Below the pieces are notes generated by a model, which saw only the letters and a list, made by a program, of their open reading frames with translations, did no database searches and had not been told where the DNA came from. A program made the position numbers and the translations under genes. A stretch of 10,016 bases of DNA from Planctomycetota bacterium. Its GTDB lineage: Bacteria; Planctomycetota; Planctomycetia; Isosphaerales; Isosphaeraceae. Positions 1 to 6,358 of this stretch are shown here, in pieces. Numbering within the stretch: the first letter of the stretch is position 1; every line of letters starts with the position of its first letter. The stretch is from positions 1-10,016 of the forward strand of contig JAKBCQ010000036.1 in the NCBI GenBank assembly GCA_021807585.1, given 5' to 3'.

Positions 1-92
1 CGATCTCTGATTGGACACGGCGATTCTCCTCGCGTTCCGCCCGAGACTTTCGAACCCAATAACGTCATGGCCGCGATCAAAACGCCGATCAC
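1..92 (-). CDS. Possible N-terminus of an exported protein, cut by the left edge
   Basis: Reading the minus strand leftward from base 116 gives an open frame that runs off the window. It encodes a short basic and hydrophobic stretch (KFLIKVVIGVLIAAMTLLG) followed by a polar segment with a cysteine, which looks like a signal peptide or membrane anchor. An in-frame stop lies at 117-119. Candidate starts are CTG at 104, GTG at 92, TTG at 80 and ATG at 68, counted from the 5' base. GTG 92 is chosen arbitrarily because it keeps most of the hydrophobic core. No convincing ribosome binding site precedes any of them. Only about 30 codons are visible, so function cannot be inferred and the whole call may be chance. 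Confidence 0.25.
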   Translation of the reverse strand, partial: MIGVLIAAMTLLGSKVSGGTRGESPCPIRD

Positions 93-185
93 GACCTTGA
101 TCAGGAATTTATAGTATCATGATCTACGAAAATCCACGACCGAAGTCATTCGATCGATCGACGCGTTGATTTCGCAAGACGTCGG

Positions 186-224
186 AAAAAAAGGGGGCGA
201 TCGTACGAGTGTGACTCGGACGCC
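186..224 (-). terminator. Candidate intrinsic terminator after the dehydrogenase gene
   Basis: On the minus strand, 32 bases past the stop codon of the dehydrogenase gene, an interrupted hairpin can form. GGCG (224-221) pairs with CGCC (199-196), and inside it CGAGT (218-214) pairs with ACTCG (210-206) around a 3-base loop. Three further C residues are followed by a run of seven T (192-186). The stem has an asymmetric internal loop, so its strength is uncertain, but position and T-run fit a Rho-independent terminator. Confidence 0.4.
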
Positions 225-255
225 GCGTTGCACGGAGTCGTTGCATGAAACGATT

Positions 256-1173
256 TCAAGCTTTCGGCTTCCAATCGATCGCCGAAAGATTCGCGAGCGC
301 GAGTATCAAAGCATGCGTGCCGTCGCGGGCGTGACCTTGAGCCGCGACCGCGCGATAAAGTTGTTCGGCGAGCGCCAGCCCCGGCAGCGCAAGCCCCATT
401 CGTTTCGATTCGGCGAGCGCGATCCCCATATCCTTGAGAAAATGCTCGACGAAAAATCCGGGATCGAAATTCCCCGCGATCATCCTCGGGCCGAGATTGC
501 TCAGGCTCCAAGATCCGGCGGCGCCGCCGCCGACGCTTTTGAGCACTTCCTCAAGATTGAGCCCCGCCTTGTAGCCGTAAAGTAAGGCCTCGCAAACGCC
601 GATCATGTTCGTCGCGATCAAGATCTGATTAACCATTTTGGTATGTTGGCCCGTTCCGGGCGGACCTTGATGGACGATCGTTTTACCCATTTTTTCGAAA
701 AGAGGGGTCAGTTTGTTCACGGGTTCGGCGTCGCCGCCAACCATGATCGAGAGCCGAGCCTCGCGTGCGCCGATATCGCCTCCCGAGACGGGAGCGTCGA
801 CCGATTCGACTCCCTTCGCCTTCGCAGCTCGATGGATTTCGGCGGCGAGCGCAGGCTCGCTCGTCGTCATATCGACCAAAATCGTCCCCGGTCTCGCGCC
901 CGCGAGCGTCCCTTCGGCGCCGAGGACGACTTCCCGAACGTCGGCGGGATAACCGACGATCGTGAAGACGACGTCGGATCGTTCGCTCACCTTGCGCGGC
1001 GTGTCGACCAAAACGGCGCCCCGGTCGACGAGATCCTTCGCCTTCGCCGCCGATCGATTCGAAACCGTCACCACATAACCCGCGGCGAGCAGATGGCCGC
1101 ACATCGACCGCCCCATCACCCCCGTACCGATCCAGCCGATCTTGGTCGATTTGGGATCGATCTTCTCAAGCAT
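256..1173 (-). CDS. NAD(P)-dependent 3-hydroxyisobutyrate dehydrogenase family enzyme
   Basis: The 305-residue protein belongs to the beta-hydroxyacid dehydrogenase family (3-hydroxyisobutyrate, tartronate semialdehyde and related reductases), which interconvert a beta-hydroxyacid and its semialdehyde in the cytoplasm using NAD(P). The N-terminal Rossmann motif GTGVMG is at residues 16-21. The substrate-binding signature DAPVSGG is at 126-132, followed by [16 protein letters not shown]. The catalytic block [11 protein letters not shown] has the expected lysine at K179 and asparagine at N182. A later conserved KDMGIA (from K247) also fits. Length is normal for the family. The ATG at 1173 is preceded by GGGAGGG with 7-base spacing, a strong ribosome binding site. 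The exact substrate cannot be told from sequence. No valine-catabolism or glycerate-pathway neighbour is visible, so a symbol such as mmsB or garR is not justified. It is transcribed away from the STAS genes. Confidence 0.92.
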   Translation of the reverse strand: MLEKIDPKSTKIGWIGTGVMGRSMCGHLLAAGYVVTVSNRSAAKAKDLVDRGAVLVDTPRKVSERSDVVFTIVGYPADVREVVLGAEGTLAGARPGTILVDMTTSEPALAAEIHRAAKAKGVESVDAPVSGGDIGAREARLSIMVGGDAEPVNKLTPLFEKMGKTIVHQGPPGTGQHTKMVNQILIATNMIGVCEALLYGYKAGLNLEEVLKSVGGGAAGSWSLSNLGPRMIAGNFDPGFFVEHFLKDMGIALAESKRMGLALPGLALAEQLYRAVAAQGHARDGTHALILALANLSAIDWKPKA

Positions 1174-1529
1174 CGCTCAACCCTCCCCCGCTCTTTGGTC
1201 GTCTTCATCGAACCGTTCCGAACTCAAAACGTACAACGACGCAGGGCGACCGTCAATCAACCCGCCCCCTCGTTCGCGCGATCGACGGCTCGCGAACTCG
1301 CGTCCACACCGATGTCGCCGCGAGAATCGGCCCCTGCGTCTCTTTGTATATTTATATTGTAATCAATTTGATTTTTATTGGTTAGGAATCGCCCCGGGTT
1401 TGCATCGGCGCGGCGCGACGTTTAGGATGAGTGGGGTGATATTTCTTCTCGAATTCGACCGACACCTTCCTTAACGGAATGATCGCAAAGCCGATTCGGC
1501 CTGATCCGAGTCGACACGGAAATAAGTCT
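1174..1529. other. Divergent intergenic region with an AT-rich island
   Basis: This 356-base spacer lies between the minus-strand dehydrogenase and the plus-strand STAS genes, so it should hold promoters for both directions. Most of it is GC-rich without a credible gene. An abrupt AT-rich island at about 1343-1385 (TTTGTATATTTATATTGTAATC and onward) is the best promoter-like segment, but I cannot place a clean -35/-10 pair with 16-18 base spacing on either strand. A variant of part of the island recurs near 6195-6209. Confidence 0.5.
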
Positions 1530-2072
1530 ATGCTTAAACCGACGGTTCAGATTCACAATGTCGACGGCGTCTTGCTGGCCGAATTTTGGGATTGCCTTCG
1601 GCTCGATCCGGCGCCGGTTCAGGAGTTGCGCAAACAGTTTGAAGCCCATTTACGTGAGAACGGTAAACCCGATCTAATCGTCGATTTAAAGGGGGTCGGA
1701 TTCGCGGGATCGGCTTCTTTGGGGGGGTTTTTGGCGCTTCATCGCGCGGCGAGTCGCGTGGGGGGAAGGCTGATTTTTTGTGAGGTCGATCCGACGGTGC
1801 ACGAGGTCTTTCGAGCCAGTAAGATCGCTCCTCTCTTCATTTTCGTCGCCGATCGCACCGCGGCATTGACGCGGGTGGCGGAAGGACCGATCTCCCCCTC
1901 GCAGCCGTCGATTCCGCCCGCGTCGTCGTCGGCGATCACTTCTTCTCCCGCGTCGGCTTCGAACTCGGCGATCACTCCTTCTCCCGCCGGGCCCCTCCCC
2001 CCTCGGCCGAACGCCCCGATACGTTCCTCGGGGCCTCTCGGAAATCGAGGATCGCGACGGAAAACCGAATGA
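1530..2072 (+). CDS. STAS-domain protein (anti-sigma-factor antagonist type) with a Ser/Pro/Ala-rich tail
   Basis: This 180-residue protein has an N-terminal STAS domain (about residues 1-115) of the SpoIIAA/RsbV type, which normally binds and is phosphorylated by an anti-sigma-factor kinase. The core strand and loop IVDLKGVGFAGSASLGGFL lies at 50-68. Ser61 aligns with the phosphoacceptor serine of the canonical D-S-[ST]-G-L-G loop, but the preceding Asp is Gly60. After residue 117 follows a low-complexity Ser/Pro/Ala tail with a basic end (RGSRRK), unusual for a simple antagonist. The start at 1530 was preferred to the in-frame ATG at 1479 because the domain then begins as in the paralogue downstream (NVDGV at 10-14 here, 11-15 there). 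Both starts have weak ribosome binding sites (GGAAATAAG before 1530). No kinase or sigma factor is adjacent, so the partner is unknown. Confidence 0.82.
   Translation: MLKPTVQIHNVDGVLLAEFWDCLRLDPAPVQELRKQFEAHLRENGKPDLIVDLKGVGFAGSASLGGFLALHRAASRVGGRLIFCEVDPTVHEVFRASKIAPLFIFVADRTAALTRVAEGPISPSQPSIPPASSSAITSSPASASNSAITPSPAGPLPPRPNAPIRSSGPLGNRGSRRKTE
1929..1987 (+). repeat. Short in-frame direct repeat in the STAS protein tail
   Basis: A 23-base unit at 1929-1951 recurs at 1965-1987 with one mismatch. The 36-base period preserves frame and encodes SAITSSPA and then SAITPSPA. It looks like a recent small duplication that extended the low-complexity tail. Confidence 0.75.
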
Positions 2073-2190
2073 CGTATGATGAAGACGTCGATTGAAGGTC
2101 GATCGTCGCAACCAAAACCAAGGTCGCTCCGATCGTTTTCCGCAATTGATCAAAACATGAGATTATCAACAATTGAAGGCGCGATAAAAC

Positions 2191-2550
2191 ATGGCGGCGA
2201 TTCCCCGAATCGATCTGGAAAACGTCGACGGCGTTTGGATCGTTCGTTTTCGCGAACGGAAGATTTACGACGAACGAATGGTGCGCGAGGTCGGCGATCA
2301 AGTCTTCGCGGCGCTCCCCGCCGACCGAAGCCCGATCCGCTTGATCGTCGATTTCACAGGGGTCGAAGTGATTTCCAGCTCGTTCCTCGGCAAGCTCATC
2401 CTGTTGCTCAGACGCGTCGACGCGTCGAACGGAAAAATGCGCCTCTGCGAGATGAACCCCGTCGTCGCCGGCGTCTTCCGCACGTCAAATCTCGATCGGC
2501 TGTTCGGAATCGATCGTGATCGCCGCGAATCGCTCGAAAAATTTAAATAA
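2191..2550 (+). CDS. STAS-domain protein, anti-sigma-factor antagonist type
   Basis: This 119-residue protein consists essentially of one STAS domain. The core is IVDFTGVEVISSSFLGKLI at 52-70, with Ser63 at the expected phosphoacceptor position and the canonical preceding Asp replaced by Ser62. The following helix and strand (MRLCEMNPVVAGVFRTSNLDRLF, about 83-105) match the usual C-terminal half of such antagonists. It is a paralogue of the upstream gene: both begin with NVDGV and share the G-V-x-x-x-x-S-x-x-LG loop, but this copy has no tail. The start is preceded by AAGG about 12 bases upstream. The gap from the upstream stop is 118 bases, so cotranscription is possible but not certain. The predicted role is to release a sigma factor or other partner by partner-switching in the cytoplasm. 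The partner is not in this window. Confidence 0.85.
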   Translation: MAAIPRIDLENVDGVWIVRFRERKIYDERMVREVGDQVFAALPADRSPIRLIVDFTGVEVISSSFLGKLILLLRRVDASNGKMRLCEMNPVVAGVFRTSNLDRLFGIDRDRRESLEKFK

Positions 2551-2562
2551 ATACATCTGTCC

Positions 2563-2575
2563 TGATAACTTATCA
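2563..2575. other. Short perfect palindrome between convergent genes
   Basis: TGATAA and TTATCA flank a single C (13 bases). It sits in the 48-base gap between the STAS gene and the end of the large minus-strand gene. It is too short and AT-rich to be a convincing terminator. It could be a protein-binding site or chance. No better terminator is visible in this gap on either strand. Confidence 0.25.
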
Positions 2576-2598
2576 TTTGATTAATGGAATCGTCGGGG

Positions 2599-5500
2599 TC
2601 AATCTCGCTTTGTCGTTCGCTGGAACGAATCATCGGATCCGTCCGCGGGTTTTTTCCTCGATCGTTCGGAATCGCGTCGGCTGCGGATCGAGTTGCGAAA
2701 GCGCGAAAGGAGCGAGACGCGTCTGGGACGATCGTCGTTTGTCGACGTCGATGGATTTCCCGTCCGTTTGGGCGCGTCGAGTTCCGGCGATCGATCGCGA
2801 TCGATCGATTCTCCTCGCAAGCCTTTCGGTGGATTCGCCTTCGGCACGAACGGGCTGGGAGTCGCCGGCGGGGTGGGATTGTTTAAGGGAACGGAGTCTG
2901 TCGATTCTCGCGGCGGGATCGCCTCCGTCTTTTCGGGAACGGTTGATTTTGGCGCCGACGCCTTGGACGGTTCACTCGGTTTTGAAAGCGTTGTCGGTTC
3001 GGCGGATTTCGCCTGAGCGGCGTGGGAAGTCGGGCTCGACGCGGATGGCTCCGAGGCTGCTTTCTCGACCTCGCCGATCGGTAAGATCGTACTCGGCGGT
3101 AAGATGATCACCTCACTTGATGTTTCGATTTTGGTGGGAGAAGCCGCGCCTTTGGTCGCCGGGGGATTGGCGGGGTTCGTCGAACCTAACGCATGCTGAT
3201 CCGTAGACGCGGCGACCACGTCGATGAAGACATTGTTTGAGATACCGTTGGGCGTCGCGATGTGCGCGTCGAAGACCAGGCGTCCCGAGTTGGTCTCGAT
3301 CGGCCGCGCGACGGGGTCGATCGTCACCTCCATCACGTTTCGGCTCAGTAAATCGAACTTCGCATCAACGCCTCCGACAATCACATGCGTATTGAGCACG
3401 CTGAAGCCTTTACCCAAGAAAAAGACCGACGAGACGACTCCCTCTTTGGGAACTTTGCCATACCAGGCGATCAACCACGGTTCGAGCCGCGCGTGATCCG
3501 ATCGAAAAAGGTCGAAACCGAGCAGATCCCCCTCGTCGGGTAAGGGAACACGATACGTTTGCGACGGAACGAACGCCTCGAGTTGAGCGAGCCTTCGTTC
3601 GAGCCGGTTCAATTCTCCGGGTCGGTACAGATCGGCGTCGCAGATGAATTCGAAGGCGCGGCGGGTTTCTTGAACCTTTCGACTCAAAGCTAAATTATCC
3701 GTGGCTTTAAGCATTTGATGCGCATGTTTACCTGTTAATTCGAACCAATCGGAAACGCTTGTCAGCTCGATCGCGGGGATGAAATCGGGTGCGACGACGA
3801 GCGCGTAGCATTCCCGCGCTCCGGGCTCGATTTTCAGGTTTTTGTCGATGTAATTCGGGCCCGGTCCGCCGAAGGTTAACAGCCCGCCGATGCGAGCCGC
3901 GTTGTTCTGAACGGGGGGCGATTGAATTCGGGGAAAGAACTTCCATCCGAACGTCGTCTCGCCCGCTCCGAAGCCGACCGCGGTGCGTCTCAGGCCGATC
4001 GTCACGAGGTCGGTATCGAGCCTGCGTGCGAACGAGATCGCCTGGTCGATGTTGACGTTTCCCGACGCGACCGCGACCGCGAGCGCCATCTGAAGCTCGC
4101 TCCGCATGCTGAACACGTCGAGCATGTTCTGCTGGTCGGCGACGGGATCGATCGTAAAGACGTGGAGCGGCCACTTGAGCTCGACATACTCGTTGAAAAC
4201 CCGCCTGGCTTCGACCGAAGGGATCGGGTCGTAATAATTCAAAACCTCGCCCGGGCAAGCGCGGCCGGCGCGCTCGAAGACGATCGAGACATCATGCCTG
4301 AGCTGACGGTTGAGAATCACCGATTCCGCCATCAAAGCGAAGACGAAATAATCGAGCGGCTTCCATTCGGCGTCGGCAAAACGTTTAATTGTCTTTTTAT
4401 AATCTTTATCATTTCCAAAATAGCGCGCAAGATCGACTTTCATACCGCAACGTTTGCATACTAATATATTTAAAAAATCATCACGAAATTGATAGAGGTT
4501 TTTGACGTCGAAATCGACCACCATCTTGTCGAACTCGACGAATTCCGCGGGGGAGAAGAATTCGGCGAGTTTTCCGCCCGACGCCTGCTCTCGAATATAA
4601 AGCCGCGCGATCGTCAATTCGGATTGAAGCGTATTCAACACGTCGGTGGCGCCGGGGAGAACCAGCTCGTCGTCTAAAAAAAACATATTTGCAAGTTTTT
4701 TGATATATTTTTCACCGAATATATCGACCGTTTCCGAAGGGGCGACCGATGTCGATTTCGCGCCGCTCGCTCGGTTGGATATTTTGGGGAGCGAAATCGC
4801 CGACCGATCGACATGTCGCTTTGTCTTCGATCGGCACACTTTGTCTTTGGAATCCTTGGCGACGGATTCGGGTTTGAGGCTTTTCTTTCGGCTTTTTTCG
4901 GTTCGCTTCAAGTCGACGTATCGAGTCATCGCGGCTTGTAGTTGATAAGAAGCCTCGATGACGACCGCGTCGCCGAACGTCTGGGGCAATAGCTCGGGGG
5001 TGAGCGTATGCCGAGCCTCGACGGTGACGATCGCTCCCTTGCCTTTATTCGACTCGGGCCCGGGGAGGAGCGAAATCGGCATGCGAACCAGGTAAAGCCC
5101 GTAACCCGGCAAATCGGTCAGGTCGTCCCCCACGTTGATCCTTCTAAGTTCGTTCAAATGATATAAATAACTAGCTTGTTCATCAAGTTGAATGTTTGGT
5201 TCCAGCGCCACGCCGCTCGTCACGTCTTTGGGGAGATTGAGCGTCGATTTTTCGAGATTATCGAGCCGCGCCGCGATGTTCGCCAAAAGCGGGGTCGCGA
5301 GCGCTCCCGGGGTCGGGATCGAGGGGGCGGTTGAAACGGGAGCGGGAGGCGTTGGAGGGTTGTTCGGTTGCGGCGTGTTGATGTTCGTAATGATCACAGG
5401 AGAGAATGACAAGCGACGGCGACCGTTATACCTTCCGCCCCCGCCTAAAACCCCCGAAATCGGCGAACTTGAGGCGCTCGGCGAACTTGGAGTGCTCGAA

Positions 5501-5916
5501 GAACCCGGCGTGATCGCCGCGCCGACCGACGTCGCGCTCGTGAGCGCCGCGACGTCGGTTTGTCGCATCGCTCCGTTGAGCAACACCTTGAAATCCCCCA
5601 ACCGTCCCGCCATTTCCTTCTCAAATTGCGCTCGATGTTGCGTGAGCCTATTCTGTCCCCAAACGTCGGGAGATTTGACCCCGATCATCCCCTCGCGGAA
5701 CAGCTCACGGTCAAGCTCGTCGATTTGACGAGCGACGTCGGCGAGTCCGACTCCCGACGGATTCTTATGCGCATGTACTGATGTCGATTCGTCAACGGGT
5801 TTCCGCTTATGGAAAAGCCCGCCGCCATATGCGTAAGACGTCGCGAATACCGCCGCGAAGATCACCAGGATCGCCCAGACGGGTTGGATCGCTCCGCGCA
5901 TACCGCCGATTCGCAT
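2599..5916 (-). CDS. Very large exported protein of unknown function, possible IPT/TIG-like segment
   Basis: The 1105-residue product starts at ATG 5916, preceded by GGAAGAGGAAG with ideal spacing. Residues 1-31 form a signal peptide (basic MRIGGMRG, then a hydrophobic core ending ATSYA). A predicted helix follows (about 60-110). Next come low-complexity Ser/Pro/Gly linkers (about 135-205) and a better-structured block around LPGYGLYLVRMPISLLPG (269-286). A very basic spacer lies at about 336-396. A long, apparently folded region (about 400-825) includes a CxxC pair (487-490). A beta-rich stretch FLGKGFSVLNTHVIVGGVDA at about 833-852 resembles an IPT/TIG fold. The last 200 residues are disordered Pro/Ser/Lys-rich with a basic end. 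I recall similar GYGLYLVRMP proteins only as planctomycete hypotheticals. It probably acts in the periplasm or at the cell surface. The frame stays open upstream to 6168, but that stretch lacks a good start and looks like leader RNA. Confidence 0.8.
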   Translation of the reverse strand: MRIGGMRGAIQPVWAILVIFAAVFATSYAYGGGLFHKRKPVDESTSVHAHKNPSGVGLADVARQIDELDRELFREGMIGVKSPDVWGQNRLTQHRAQFEKEMAGRLGDFKVLLNGAMRQTDVAALTSATSVGAAITPGSSSTPSSPSASSSPISGVLGGGGRYNGRRRLSFSPVIITNINTPQPNNPPTPPAPVSTAPSIPTPGALATPLLANIAARLDNLEKSTLNLPKDVTSGVALEPNIQLDEQASYLYHLNELRRINVGDDLTDLPGYGLYLVRMPISLLPGPESNKGKGAIVTVEARHTLTPELLPQTFGDAVVIEASYQLQAAMTRYVDLKRTEKSRKKSLKPESVAKDSKDKVCRSKTKRHVDRSAISLPKISNRASGAKSTSVAPSETVDIFGEKYIKKLANMFFLDDELVLPGATDVLNTLQSELTIARLYIREQASGGKLAEFFSPAEFVEFDKMVVDFDVKNLYQFRDDFLNILVCKRCGMKVDLARYFGNDKDYKKTIKRFADAEWKPLDYFVFALMAESVILNRQLRHDVSIVFERAGRACPGEVLNYYDPIPSVEARRVFNEYVELKWPLHVFTIDPVADQQNMLDVFSMRSELQMALAVAVASGNVNIDQAISFARRLDTDLVTIGLRRTAVGFGAGETTFGWKFFPRIQSPPVQNNAARIGGLLTFGGPGPNYIDKNLKIEPGARECYALVVAPDFIPAIELTSVSDWFELTGKHAHQMLKATDNLALSRKVQETRRAFEFICDADLYRPGELNRLERRLAQLEAFVPSQTYRVPLPDEGDLLGFDLFRSDHARLEPWLIAWYGKVPKEGVVSSVFFLGKGFSVLNTHVIVGGVDAKFDLLSRNVMEVTIDPVARPIETNSGRLVFDAHIATPNGISNNVFIDVVAASTDQHALGSTNPANPPATKGAASPTKIETSSEVIILPPSTILPIGEVEKAASEPSASSPTSHAAQAKSAEPTTLSKPSEPSKASAPKSTVPEKTEAIPPRESTDSVPLNNPTPPATPSPFVPKANPPKGLRGESIDRDRSPELDAPKRTGNPSTSTNDDRPRRVSLLSRFRNSIRSRRDSERSRKKPADGSDDSFQRTTKRD

Positions 5917-5920
5917 GGGA

Positions 5921-5931
5921 CTTCCTCTTCC
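5921..5931 (-). promoter_or_regulatory. Ribosome binding site that fixes the start of the large exported protein
   Basis: The minus strand reads GGAAGAGGAAG here, with the GAGG core ending 7 bases before ATG 5916. The in-frame ATG at 5937 has no comparable site, and starting at 5916 puts the basic and hydrophobic signal peptide at the very N-terminus. Confidence 0.65.
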
Positions 5932-6013
5932 GAACATGACGACTTTTCGCCCGGCTCCGCGGGTCGCTCTCGGGCTCGAACTCACAGGCATGAGATTGCG
6001 CCTCGTCCGTCTT

Positions 6014-6037
6014 AAAAAATCGGCCGAAACTCTCGGC
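6014..6037 (-). terminator. Terminator-like hairpin inside the leader of the large gene (possible attenuator)
   Basis: On the minus strand GCCGA (6037-6033) pairs with TCGGC (6027-6023) around a 5-base loop. CGA and then six T (6019-6014) follow. It lies about 100 bases upstream of the start codon and downstream of the likely promoter, so it would act inside the leader. The 5-bp stem is short for an efficient terminator. Confidence 0.35.
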
Positions 6038-6162
6038 TTCAACACGTACTTCAAGCTACAACAAGTCGCATTCGTCAATCCTCGGCCATACAATCGTCGT
6101 AAGCGGAACGCCTCGCACGACCCTTCCTTCCGGCGCAAACGTCGACGCCAAAACGATCTATT

Positions 6163-6210
6163 ATTCAATTGATAATTATATATGATTATATAATTTTATA
6201 TTGTCAATTT
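6163..6210. promoter_or_regulatory. AT-rich divergent promoter region
   Basis: A 48-base AT-rich island lies between the leaders of the large minus-strand gene and the Tat-substrate gene. On the minus strand a perfect TTGACA (6207-6202) is followed by very AT-rich sequence that could supply a -10 element near 6183. On the plus strand a TATAAT occurs at 6189-6194, with TTGATA at 6169-6174 as a -35 candidate at a short 14-base spacing. Sigma-70 consensus may not apply strictly in planctomycetes, so the exact elements are tentative. Confidence 0.45.
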
Positions 6211-6343
6211 GGCCGAACTCGGGGCTTTTCTTGGGATCGATCGCCCGATCGCCTCGATTTTGGTGAGCCGAGGCCGGCCGAGAGGCGCGAACTTCGTCAT
6301 AATGATCGCTCGCTCGCCGATCCTTCACCGATACGCCCCACGC

Positions 6344-6350
6344 AGGAGAG
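6344..6350 (+). promoter_or_regulatory. Ribosome binding site that fixes the start of the Tat-exported protein
   Basis: AGGAGAG sits 8 bases before ATG 6359. Upstream in-frame starts (TTG 6209 and ATG 6302) lack such a site and would bury the twin-arginine motif more than 50 residues into the protein. Confidence 0.75.
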
Positions 6351-6358
6351 CCGAGAAC

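Noticed and set aside
643..1362. Long plus-strand open frame (239 codons) opposite the dehydrogenase gene
   Set aside because: It is antisense to a well-supported enzyme gene, is Arg-rich without domain character, and lacks a ribosome binding site. Long antisense frames are common in GC-rich coding DNA.
1479..1529. Upstream ATG for the first STAS protein
   Set aside because: It would add 17 residues absent from the paralogue, and GGA lies too close to that ATG to act as a ribosome binding site.
1686..2153. Minus-strand open frame (155 codons) across the STAS tail
   Set aside because: It consists of Arg/Gly low complexity mirroring the Ser/Pro/Ala codons on the real strand and spans an intergenic boundary.
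2143..2175. Two CAATTG copies and a TTGAT/ATCAA inverted repeat between the STAS genes
   Set aside because: The arms are only 5-6 bases of AT-rich sequence with a long loop and no T-run, so neither a terminator nor an operator can be supported.
3922..4464. Plus-strand open frame of 180 codons within the large minus-strand gene
   Set aside because: It has no ribosome binding site and no recognisable domain, and it lies antisense to a continuous 1105-codon gene with a strong start.
5917..6168. N-terminal extension of the large exported protein
   Set aside because: The frame is open, but the product is Arg-rich, has no good start or ribosome binding site, and would bury the signal peptide. The segment contains a terminator-like hairpin and is better read as leader RNA.
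6209..6358. N-terminal extension of the Tat-exported protein from TTG 6209
   Set aside because: A strong AGGAGAG site and an immediate twin-arginine signal support ATG 6359 instead.
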